NCBI GenBank assembly: GCA_014529385.2
Contig: CM043947.1
Coordinates: 115,647,587 to 115,711,586 of the forward strand
Direction of reading: 5' to 3'
DNA from: Adiantum capillus-veneris
Taxonomy: Eukaryota; Streptophyta; Polypodiopsida; Polypodiales; Pteridaceae
DNA: 64,000 nucleotides
Shown piece after piece: positions 46,109 to 55,672 of the stretch. Each line of letters begins with the position of its first letter. Positions within the stretch are counted from its first letter, which is position 1. The notes beneath the pieces were generated by a model. That model did no database searches. It saw only the letters and a program-made list of their open reading frames with translations, and had not been told where the DNA came from. A program made the translations under genes and the position numbers.

Positions 46109-46525
46109 TCTAACAATTTTTAGGTGTAAACTTTTTAGGTATACTTTGGCACTTCAAGCCCTAGTTGCTACTCCTCTTTACCCCTTTAGAAAAAGCACTC
46201 AAGCTACTGTACCCGCGGCTCGAATACCATTAATTGCAAGGAATAGAAGAGAGGGTCTTTCGACACCAAAACAGCACCGGCTCCTGTCAAGCTTCTAATA
46301 GCTCAATAGTGGTTAAGCCGTAGGCAAGCCCCGTAGGACTCCACTATTAAGACCATAGCTCTCGACGGTGATGCCCCGTTAACTGCACAAAGGCAGGCGC
46401 ACTGCAAGGCTGAAAAATCCCTATTCTACTTACTCACAGGAAATTAATAATACCAACCATTTGTAGCTAGCTTGAGGACCTCCCTTCTTGAGCAAGAAAA
46501 GAGAAACCTTGAGCTCTGATACCAA
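46109..46525 (-). other. Chromovirus 5' leader
   Basis: 417 bp between the 5' LTR and the gag ATG. It starts with the primer site and contains an 8-bp inverted repeat, AATAGTGG/CCACTATT (46305-46312 and 46341-46348). The leader is where packaging and dimer signals usually lie; no function is shown. Confidence 0.75.
46513..46524 (-). other. Primer-binding site, initiator tRNA-Met type
   Basis: The minus strand reads TGGTATCAGAGC one base after the 5' LTR. This is the standard plant primer site complementary to the 3' end of initiator tRNA-Met. Confidence 0.95.
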
Positions 46526-48117
46526 TGTAACATTTAATGGCCTAAAATCTTATTTGTAGCGGAAATTAGCATGAACATAGTGGGCATTTCATTAGAATAG
46601 ATTCCTAATGATAATTACAAGAGTGCTTGGGTGGAGAGAGCAACAAAAAGCATAACACCTAGTTAGATAGCATCGACAATACTTTCAAAAGAGAGAGCAA
46701 TTAAACTATTGACAACAGTTGAGGACCGGATTTGCATGGAGCCGGTCCCCCCTCCAAAAGGCTTTGTATTATGGTTTCTCCCATCAAGAGAGACATTGTA
46801 CAATACAATTCTTTGTGTTCCTTCAAGACTAGCTAGTGCAATGAAGATGGAAGCTTCATACACCAAGCAAAACACTTAATCAAACACAACTTGAATTATC
46901 CCCGTTCTCAGACCCAAGACCTCACACACCTTCGAAGATGGTGAGAGCTAGCAGGGTATGAGAGTAGATTGAGAGGAAAAAGAAGTATCTTACGAGAAAG
47001 AAGTACATCTCCTCACATAATCACTCATATTAGCATAGCTTAGCTTAGTAATTAGCTTGGTAGAGAAGATGAGCATGCATTGAAGCTTGGCTCTTGGTTG
47101 GATTTGCATCCACATGCCAAGAGAGTGTTGATGTAAGCTTCTATCTCACAAGCTTGGAGTAGGTGATGAGCTCTCCATTAAAGCTTGGGAGGAGATAGAG
47201 TGTTTTTCCTTCACACATGGTCAAGTGTGAGAGTGTGTGTGTCAATGCCAAGCAAAAATCAGCCCCCTATCTCTCTTGGGCGAGCCCTAGCTGCTAAGTT
47301 AGGCTGGCTTTTGCCTCATTGGACCTCCCCAGGTCAAGCCAATAGGGATTAAGCAGCATAAGTGATAGCCTTCTGACATGTGTCCCCCTTTCCCCTTTTG
47401 TGAGAGCTTTAGGTAATTAAATAATTAAACTAAACTCTCATTGGACCCCTTTGCCTCCTGGCCAATAGGAATCAGGCAAGCCATGGGGCTCCTGAATGCT
47501 CATTGGACCCCTTGGGAGACTGCCCAATAGTCTTCTAGGACACTTAATTCTTATTGGTTTCTTTTATTAAATGTTTTTAAATTAATTAAACTAGATTTAC
47601 TCTAGCTTAATTCTCATTGGTCCACTTCAAGGGTCTTCCAATAGGAATTGGGCACACCTTGTGGGCATCTGGCCTAGGGAGCTGACATGTGTCCCTCATT
47701 CCCTTTGTGTAAAGGGAGCCTGTGTGTGTGTGTGTGGTTTTCTCTCTCATCCCCTAGCTTTGGGGCTCGCCCCCTCCCATGTAGGGATGCAGAAAGACTT
47801 TTTGGGCACACACACTAAGCATCCAATTTTCCCTAAGGTTGACCTTTGGACACAACCTTTGAATTTTGGAACCTTAGCATTTTGGAAGTCTTAATGGGCT
47901 GAACCTTAGGGTCTTTTTAGCCCGTTGTTTCACATGGCTCTTTTGCAGATGGCCCCCCCTTTGGATCCCTATTTTCCCTCCTTTGGATCCCTACTGTGGC
48001 CGGTCTGCTAACTTAACCAATATTCTAGCTTTTTCTCCCTTGGCACTTCCCCACATTAAATGATCAGTTTAATATGAGAAAATCATTTAGGAGAATTAGA
48101 TATTGATTATTATGACA
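46526..48117 (-). repeat. 5' LTR of the chromovirus (1592 bp)
   Basis: Near-identical partner of 39210-40801. It would drive transcription leftward into the leader and gag-pol. No clear TATA box was picked out by eye. Confidence 0.95.
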
Positions 48118-48122
48118 ATGCT

Positions 48123-48300
48123 ATTGGATAGGTTTTAAAGGGGTCCAAGGAGAATTTACATACATAAAAATAAATAATTAAGTTCTTTCTCTCAAAGAGG
48201 AAAAAGAGGACACATGTCCAAAGGAAATAATAAAATAATACAAGAGAAGGGGGGAGAGAGAGAGAGAGAGAGAGGTGGACCAATCATGAGAGGGGAGGTA
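48123..48300 (+). repeat. Diverged LTR, right part, beyond the chromovirus
   Basis: CTATTGGATAGG ... AAAGGGGTCCAA and GGACACATGTCC follow the reverse complement of the inner part of the chromovirus LTR in the same order. It continues the old LTR of 38656-39209. A GA microsatellite lies at about 48253-48274. Confidence 0.6.
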
Positions 48301-48635
48301 GTTAGAATCTACTCTTCAAGCTCTTTCTATTGATATATAGCACACCACAAGAGTCCTCATATTCTAAAAGATTATATTTTTGATTCTCTAGATTCTAGAC
48401 GAGCGGAGTTGTCATATCACAAGAGAATGAAAAATAAAAGATTTCAAAATATGAGGAATCTCATGGTGCGTGGTATATATCAATAGAAAGAGCTTGAAAA
48501 GTAGATTCCAACTGTCAAATCTCTGCCAAGTTCAGAGTTGATTTGCAAGAAAATTATTGCACGCCCATTTTGCACATGAGAGAGGAAGTGAAACTCCTTA
48601 TAAGGCCCCTTTGTGAGTCCAAATTTTCCCTAATG
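48301..48635. mobile_element. Partial copy of the foldback MITE
   Basis: The inner arms and the right end match 30944-31395: CTTCAAGCTCTTTCTATTGA, GATATATAGCAC, and the right end GTGAGTCCAAATTTTCCCTA. The outer part of the left arm is missing. It ends at 48635, exactly where the copia coding sequence begins. Confidence 0.8.
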
Positions 48636-48639
48636 TCTA

Positions 48640-49265
48640 TTTTCCAAGTCTCCTGCATAATCAGCATCCGTGTAACCCACTACCCATGCTTTCTTTCTTC
48701 CAAAGCATATGCACATGTCTTTTGTACCATTCAAATATCGCATAACCCTTTCACTACCTCCCAATGTTTCTTGCCTAGATTTGACACATATCTACTAACA
48801 ACTCACACTGCAAAAGCAATATTAGGACGTGTAGCAATCATAGCATACATCAAACTCCGAACTGCACATGAACAAGGAACTTCTTCCATTTCAGCCCGTC
48901 CCTCTTCAGACTTAGGGGAATCATTTTTAGGAAGTTTCACATATGGAGGCAATGGAGTGATCGATGCCCTCCCCCTTTCCATATTGAAACACTTCAGCAC
49001 TCTCAGATTGTTACATATATACCAATTTCTTGCATTTGTCTCACCTAATGCGTATTCCAAGGAGATGGCTTGCTTCACCCATGTCTTTCATCTCAAAGTT
49101 TGCATGTATTTTTGACTTCAAGGCTAAAATCTCATCCCTGCATTTCTCAACAATTAACATATCATCCACATACAGGATCAAAATTAGCAGACTACCATCT
49201 TTAGCTAACTTAGTGTAGAGGCAGTGGACCATGTCACTATGTTTGTAGCCTTGAGCGAGCATGAA
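48640..49265 (-). pseudogene. Copia reverse transcriptase C-terminus and RNase H fragment
   Basis: Contains LYVDDMLI, the copia reverse transcriptase catalytic box, then FEMKDMGEASHLLGI, PCSCAVRSLMYAMIATRP and, at the end, GYTDADYAGDLE, the start of copia RNase H. At least one frame change lies between (49041-49078). The coding sequence stops at the junction with the MITE. Confidence 0.88.
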
Positions 49266-50040
49266 TGAGTAGAATTTATGATACCACTCCCTTGATGACT
49301 ATTTTAGACCATAAAAAGTCTTTTCTAGCTTGCACACCAATTCTTCATTGCCCTTCTCAACGAAACCTTGCGTCCGTTGCATATAAATTTCTTCTTAAAG
49401 ATCACCATGCAAGAATGCCATCTTGATCCATCTGGTCAAGTTCCATGTCTTCTTTAGGAACCAACACAAGTACACGCCGCTAAGTAGTCATCTTGAGAAT
49501 TGAAGAAACTGTCTCATCAAAGTCAATATCCTGCTGCTACTTAAATCCTTTAGCAACAAGTCGTGCCTTGTACTTGGGTTTATTATCATGAGGTGTAATT
49601 TTTTGCTTATACGCCACTTTGCATGGTAGTGCCTTTTTACCTTTAGGCAATCAAACCAACTTCCAAATTTGATTCTTATGCAACGAGTCTATTTTTTATT
49701 GCATAGATTTCTCCCACGTTGCCTTGTTATCCATTGACATGGCTTCTTTATAGCAAGAAGGATCTCCGTAACTTGTCAAAAAAATGTAGTCCAATGAGGG
49801 AGTAAATCTATCAGAAGGCCTTGAAACGCTTATAGACTTTCTAGTAACTGCTTGAGCTAGTTGTCCCTCAACAACATCTTGTACTACAAGAAAATTCTAT
49901 CCTTGTTTTTCTGACATTAGGCACTTCAGCCCTATTTTGAGAAACACCATCTTCTTGGAATATAACTGTCCTGATCTCCACTGTATGCACGTGCTTCTTA
50001 TGCATATTTTCTTCATTGAAGTATACGTCACTGCTGCGAA
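49266..50040 (-). pseudogene. Copia reverse transcriptase N-terminal part, heavily decayed
   Basis: Located between the integrase tail and the YVDD box, so it should encode the first half of reverse transcriptase. Short scattered matches are visible on the minus strand (for example the FLHG-type string near 49410-49425), but no long open frame remains. Confidence 0.5.
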
Positions 50041-50740
50041 CTATCTTTTTAGCTTAAGGATCCCATAAACAAAATCCCATCTTGCTAGGATTGCCATAGC
50101 CAAGAAGTATTCATTTCTTTGACTTAGGATCCAACTTGCTTCAAAAATCCTTTGGAACATGGAAATACGCTTCACAACCAAAGACTCTGAGATGCTTGTA
50201 AGAAGGTGGATTCTTAGACCAACGTTCTTCAGGTACCTTCTCATCTAAAGCCTTGTTGGGAGATCTATTAATAACATGGACAACAATTGCTAAGGATTCT
50301 ACCCAAAATCCTTCAGGAACTATGCATTAGAAAAAATGCTACGTAGCTTCTCTTGTATGGTACGGTTCATCCTCCCAATGACACCATTTTGTGGAGGGTT
50401 ATATGGAGTAGTCAACTCTCTTTCGACGCCTTTGGAATCACAAAAATTCTAAAAGGCTTTAGTGACATACTCACCATAGTTGTCTGACCTTAAGCATTTG
50501 ACTTTCTTGCCAGACTGATTATCCACTAATGCCACAAAATTCTAAAATTTTGAAAGAACTTCATCCTTCTTCTTGACAGGATATACCCACACTTTCCGTG
50601 AGAAGTCATCTATGAATGTAACAAAGTATAATGAAACTCCCGTGGATATGTTAGACATATGTCCACATGCATCACTATACACTGTCTCTAATGGCTCCCT
50701 CTCAGGGGGATCAGTTAATAATTGTGTGACTATCATGTGA
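50041..50740 (-). pseudogene. Copia integrase core and tail
   Basis: Readable blocks: VYSDACGHM and FVTFIDDFSRKVWVYPVKKKDEV (first Asp), LRSDNYGEY (second Asp) and NPPQNGVIGRMNRTI, where the catalytic Glu expected before RMNRT is Gly. The tail has HLRVFGCEA- and LGYG-type strings in shifted frames. The enzyme is inactive. Confidence 0.85.
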
Positions 50741-50868
50741 GTGCAACATAAGGGGCTATTAAATTTCTTTTTTTCTTACATTGTCACATAAAGAAGGGTA
50801 CTTAAAAAAGAATTGGAAATTTTTTAACAGATTGAATAGAAAAAGGGTGTATTTTATTTGTCAAAAAT

Positions 50869-51234
50869 TCACACGTAAAGAGTTTTTTTAATAGTCCTTG
50901 AATGCACGCAATATACAAAATTGATACATAGTGACCCCCCCAAGGACTCACTTTTTCGGGTGCTTTCCCGTTTGTGTGGTAACTGTGTTTGTTTACCATA
51001 AAGACAATGCTCACAAACTGAAAATTTTGAGAAATTGAATCTAGGAACATGACCAAAATGAGACAAGATTTCCATTACCTTTTGAGACATATGTCCTAAC
51101 CGGCGATGCCACAAAGAGACACTTGGCTTCTCGGCTACACAGAGTACATGGTTTTTAACATTGGATACATGTAGCATGTACACCCAGAGTTTGAACCATG
51201 TGCTATCACTAAAGAACCTTTGGTGACCTTCCAT
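50869..51234 (-). pseudogene. Copia pre-integrase zinc domain
   Basis: LWHRRLGHMS and CEHCLYGKQ give the HHCC zinc-binding pattern of the copia pre-integrase region that precedes the catalytic core. The protease should lie at about 51240-51560, but I see no clear D-S/T-G box there. Confidence 0.85.
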
Positions 51235-51580
51235 GAATTATCACCAAATGTACAGTAATATCAAATGTCATCCAATTGTCTTGTACTAATCGATCTTTGG
51301 TAAGCATGGATGAAGAACCATTATGAAATTTCAGCTACACATTGTTGACACCAACTATGTCCCAAGCAAAATCATTTCCAAGATGAACACGGAATTTACA
51401 AGCTGCATCATATGTACTGTACCACTCTCTGTGAGGAGTCACATGAAATGATGCACTTGAGTTCTAATCTTGTAAAGCATAGTCATCACTGGAAACCAAA
51501 AATGTTGAATCCATGGTAGATGTGAGATGAACTTCTCCAGTTTGAATCTTCAACAAAAACATTGCTGATCTCTTTAATCT

Positions 51581-52375
51581 TTATACTTCTTTCCTTAGTC
51601 TTGCATTCTTGATGCTTCTTGTCTTTACCATTCTCTTGTTTTCACTTTCCTTAATCTTTCTTGATGTGATCCTTTTTGTGGCAATGATAACACTCATGAA
51701 TGTCTTTTTGTCCACGTGATTTGCTATGAGATTTTCCTCTCTAATTCTACTTTCCCTTTTCCTATGATCTTCCATGAACAACAAGAGCATTGCTGGTACC
51801 ACGAGAAGCATCACGATTCTTTCTACTATCTTCCCTAGTAAGCCCTCAACATTAGCACATGTTAAACCAGCAGGAGGTGTTGAGCTACTTATGACTATGC
51901 AAAAAGCATCCCAACCTTTTGGCACCATAACTAGCAAGAACATTTCTTAGACTCAATTGTCAAAATTGATGCCTTGTGCACAAAGATGACTCAAAATTGT
52001 GTTGAAATCATTGAGATGGGTTCACACGGGTGTGCCCTCATCCATATTCAATTGAACTAACTTTTTCAATAAATAAACATGTGATGCTTCACTTTGCTTC
52101 TCATACAGGTCACATAACTTCTTCGAGAGCTCAAAGCTAGTCTTTTCCATGTTCACATTAAACTACACATTCTTTGACAAAGTCAGCATGATGGTTGACC
52201 TGGCAAGCTGATTGCAATCTTGCCAGTTGTGCTCATCCATATCATCAAGCTTTGTTCTCTTCATCTTTATCTGCCAGATCTGCTTTATTTGTACTAAGAC
52301 ATTGTAAATTTGCTCCTTCCAAAATGGGAAATTAGGTCCATCTAACTTCTCAATTGTTGGGAGGCGTTGTAGCAC
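51581..52375 (-). pseudogene. Copia gag
   Basis: The start region has LDGPNFPFWKEQI and WQDCNQLARSTIMLTLS, the usual copia Gag opening. A further part, around 51581-51943, has LTCANVEGLLGK and a lysine-rich tail with a degraded CCHC knuckle in a shifted frame. Stops and shifts break the frame. Confidence 0.8.
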
Positions 52376-52400
52376 GACCTAATCGCAACCTGCACAAACT

Positions 52401-53340
52401 TATCAAATCCGTGGATCGGAAACCCAGCTAGGGTATTGAAGCACGAGCATTGGATGAATAGAAATAGATGATTCAAGAGATCACCTCTCCAATGCAAGTA
52501 GAGATTAGCCATGGCAGGACTAACTCTAATCATACTCTATTTGCTAATCAATCAACTCCTACACACATCAAGCCCACTAAAGTCCCACTTACCATCAACT
52601 AGAAACCCCAAGCACACTAATGATAAGTACGCACTAATTACATTGGTGTTGGACTCTCCAATCACCACATGTCAATCACGGCACTTCATCAACAGCTAGA
52701 CACACGAAGTGAATGGTGCTAGAGATTCATAAAACCTATCTAGACACAAGCAAACAATAGGGCACACACTCTAATTACAAGATTAAGACCCAACTTAATC
52801 AACCTAATTAGTGATGCTAAATATCACAAATGGAATGTTTATAGAATAATGGGAGGTGTTAATAGGAAGAAGTACATACCTCTCTCAAATCTAGAATAAT
52901 GAGAGTGTAATACTACTTCATGACATAATTAAATCTAGAGAAGAAGTGGACTAATCAGAAAATAGGAATTAGACTAATCAAGAAGAGTTTAGTCTAATTA
53001 CAAATGGATTAGAACTAGCCTCTTAAGCATGGATATTAAGCTCAAGGATGGGCCATAGAGTGAACACTCAAGAGAGAGAGAGAGAGAGCTCTCAAAAGTG
53101 GATCCTCAAGAATGAAGCCTCCTTGCATAAAGGCTTCCTTTTAAAGGCTTTCACTAGAATCCCTTCTACTAAGAGTTTAAGCTTGATCCCTCTAACTACC
53201 ATATACAACTTTGGAACTCCAAGTGATCCCAATAAATATACAAAGTGAGTGGGAAATATTGTGACATCCATAGCATATCTCCCGCTTGATGCATATTCGG
53301 TGTAGCCTGTGTTAGCCGCTGCTAACATTCCCCCCTTCCT
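52401..53340 (-). repeat. Candidate LTR with adjacent polypurine tract
   Basis: The minus strand reads AGGAAGGGGGGAA (53328-53340) and then TGTTAGCAGCGG, the look of a polypurine tract followed by an LTR start. A TATA-like TTTAAAAGG lies near 53131-53150. A GA microsatellite is at 53070-53090. The left limit is not resolved and no partner LTR is in the window. No tRNA primer site was found between it and the copia gag, so its relation to that element is uncertain. Confidence 0.4.
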
Positions 53341-53942
53341 AATTAGGTGCACCTCCTCATGTGGCAGTGAAGCAAGACACGGTGACATGGTAGAAAGCAA
53401 GTCCATGGAAGAAATGTTGAGCTACAAAACATAAGAACAACTAATGAGCATCAAAGGCCAACAAGGATAGAAAACATGGAATACAATGAGCAATCATGCA
53501 AAGTGAATTTTTGCTTCTAAAAGATGGGGTGAATCATAGTCAAAACTAGACAACATAAAGCAAAAAAGACACTCAAACTATTGTGAATATAAAACCACTT
53601 GAAATTTTTTTTTAATGCATGAAACACAAGCAATCAATTAAGACCCTAGGCAATGCAAGTTCATAAACTTACTAGCCTAAAATCTATGTGACCAATCTTA
53701 ATAAATCATTCAAGTCTATCATGTCTATGGGCTATAAAAAAGCTCCTAATCTATGAGTACATTGTGACACCTTTTTAAAGCTCATGCAAGTTTTGCTTTT
53801 GTCATTCATTGAAAAAAGTAAAGAGTACAATCACAAGGCTATCACCCCAAGGCAAGTCTAGGTGCGATTATTGGCTCCTTTGAACCCTCAAGGAGGTGTT
53901 CCAAAAGCCTACTAGCCTACCAAGGTGACCATTGTCGTGTCG
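53341..53942. other. Unassigned AT-rich sequence
   Basis: No gene or motif recognised. If the polypurine tract at 53328-53340 is real, this is the 3' internal end of another, otherwise missing, retrotransposon. Confidence 0.4.
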
Positions 53943-54532
53943 TGGCACGTGCATGGTGGAAATGGAAGCTAAGCCCTACAATATTATGGATTTTATGTGT
54001 ATACCTTAAGTATGCGTAAGTATATGCATTTTCAATTTAGCATGCAAAAAGCTAGTTGAAGTCTGATGTGTCACTCTTGTTGGGAATGGGCTTCGATCCC
54101 GGGTTTCTTTGTGAACGTCTTCTTGGAGCCATGATGAAATGAGCCTATAAAACTTACCTCCTATCTATTAGGCATCCTAGGTGGCATATGCAATGTATAG
54201 CATGGCCAAAAGTGGCCTTAGTCATAGTATACCCCATGAGGTGTCATTCTACACATAGTAGGTGCACTTTGAAGTGATTATGGACCTAGAAAAATCCCTT
54301 AAAAAAGTGGTTACGAGTTTGTTTGATATCATTCATGATGTATGTCAAGCTCTCTCTTAATTTTTTTATAAAGCTACTTGGAGGTTATGGCGGCAAGGAG
54401 AAGATATTTGGAGAAAAATCTAAAAGAACCTCTAGATGTTTCTTGAAGAGAAAGATCTAGAAACTTTGAAGATAATTTCAAGATATTTTAGATATTTCTA
54501 AGCAAATATCTTCTTCAAGAGGCAACCTCACC

Positions 54533-54540
54533 TATAAATA
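54533..54540 (+). promoter_or_regulatory. TATA box of LTR 1
   Basis: CCTATAAATAGAG, strictly conserved in the three LTRs. It predicts a transcript start about 30 bases downstream, near CACTTGGGCATCA, with AATAAA about 240 bases after the TATA box. The leader ORFs therefore lie in U5, at the 5' end of the genomic RNA. Confidence 0.75.
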
Positions 54541-54971
54541 GAGCCTCTTGCTCCTCACTTGGGCATCAACCAAACCATCAAGCAATCAAGCGCTCGAGCA
54601 ATCCTCATAATCAAGACACTCTATCAAGTCATCACCCAACCTCCTAGCCATCTCCGTGAGGAAAACTTTCTCTCAATTTCAGCCCAACACATCTTGAGCT
54701 TGCTACTTCATGCCTCAAGCCTTCTATCTCCTCACTAGTAATACTCATACACTCTATGTAACCTTCTTTCATCAATAAAGACGCATTGTTAGTGGCTTGC
54801 AAACGGTGTTGGGACTACTACGCATCATCTACTTCCTCAAGTTGGCTACAATACCACAAAGTCTTAAGGTGTGCTTCACTTCTTTGGATTGAGCTTGTGT
54901 GGGTCTTTATGTGTTGGTTGTCTCTCTTATCTCTTTCCTCCAATGTTTGACTACTTTCTGAGCTTTCTTAG

Positions 54972-55190
54972 ATGAATAACCCCAATGGTGTAACTTTTCA
55001 ACCCTTTCACTTTGTGAAACATATTAGAATTAACGTTTGTATTAGACGTAAAATCCACTTCCAACAGAGAATTGTGTTACTCTTTGGGCCGTAAAGACTG
55101 CAAGAAATTCTTGGTTCTCCACGTCCTCTTGTTTTGCCAGTACTAGACTACTCTAATTCTTTCGATGTGCACATATTTATTCTCCTCTAG
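54972..55190 (+). pseudogene. LTR leader ORF a, copy 1
   Basis: A 72-codon frame from ATG (MNNPNGVTFQPF) to TAG, interrupted by one TAA after LLFGP. Its last 47 codons match the Tat-like leader ORF (6834-7058) at 24 positions without gaps, with RLQEI and SFDVHIFIL shared. It lies 29 bases upstream of ORF b, to which it is also related. Confidence 0.6.
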
Positions 55191-55219
55191 GGGTTGAGTC
55201 TTGCTTTCTTAATATTACT

Positions 55220-55432
55220 ATGAACCAAGAAGACTTGTATACACGGCTCATTCCTATCGCTAGGCAAAATATCTACATCTTTGTAAGAACTAAGTTACAG
55301 GTTGAAAGAACCATTCACAGTCTATTTGGAGCACAATGACTTGCTGTTATAAATGCGTCAGTGAACCCTTTTATCTTACCTTTGATTAGATGCGATCAAA
55401 GACTTGTTGTTTTTATCTTTGTCTTGTTTTGA
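55220..55432 (+). pseudogene. LTR leader ORF b, copy 1
   Basis: A 70-codon frame from ATG (MNQEDLYT) to TGA, with one in-frame TGA after LFGAQ. It is otherwise closely similar to the intact copies at 59022 and 62797. It shares its frame with the gag ATG at 55673. Confidence 0.6.
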
Positions 55433-55672
55433 GGGTTTCACCTGTGCGTATGTGTGCGTCTGCGTGTAAGATCCCAATGGCTACACACAATGTATTTGCT
55501 ACAAAGACTAAGCTCGCTTAAGTGAAAAGCTTCACAGTCTCCCCACAAATCCTCACAGCTAGAGGCCTGACGCCTTCTTGGCAAGACCGCCAGTTCTTTG
55601 ACACACTTTTTGGTTAACCCGACGTGAAGTTTGTCAGGTTGAGTTAGTGGGGATCTGTAAGCTACTTCAACC

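Larger units (their letters stand above)
39210..48117 (-). mobile_element. Complete young Ty3/gypsy chromovirus, 8908 bp, duplication ATGCT
   Basis: Two 1592-bp LTRs (39210-40801 and 46526-48117) differ at only two sites that I found. ATGCT occurs at 39205-39209 and 48118-48122, a 5-bp target duplication. The internal region has a tRNA-iMet primer site, a polypurine tract and one uninterrupted 1649-codon gag-pol frame ending in a chromodomain. All the parts a self-sufficient element needs are visible, so it is the best candidate in the window for a recently active copy. It sits inside an older, related LTR of opposite orientation. Confidence 0.96.
48636..52400 (-). mobile_element. Ty1/copia retrotransposon, truncated and decayed
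   Basis: Minus-strand order gag, protease, integrase, reverse transcriptase, RNase H, which is the copia arrangement. The 3' end is cut inside RNase H at the MITE copy, so the 3' LTR is missing. Frames are broken throughout, and the last catalytic residue of integrase is changed. A candidate LTR lies to the right at about 52401-53327. Confidence 0.88.
53943..55603 (+). repeat. LTR 1 of the array
   Basis: Begins near TGGCACGTGCATGG, where similarity to the internal-LTR junctions of the other copies fades out, and ends CTTTGACA. It contains a TATA box (54533-54540), an AATAAA (54774-54779) and both short leader ORFs, each with one stop. Confidence 0.8.

Noticed and set aside
45367-46116. A 249-codon frame overlapping the chromovirus gag N-terminus
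   Set aside because: It begins at TTG, not ATG, and consists mostly of the alternate reading of Arg/Ser-rich repeats; such shadows are expected from the biased composition.
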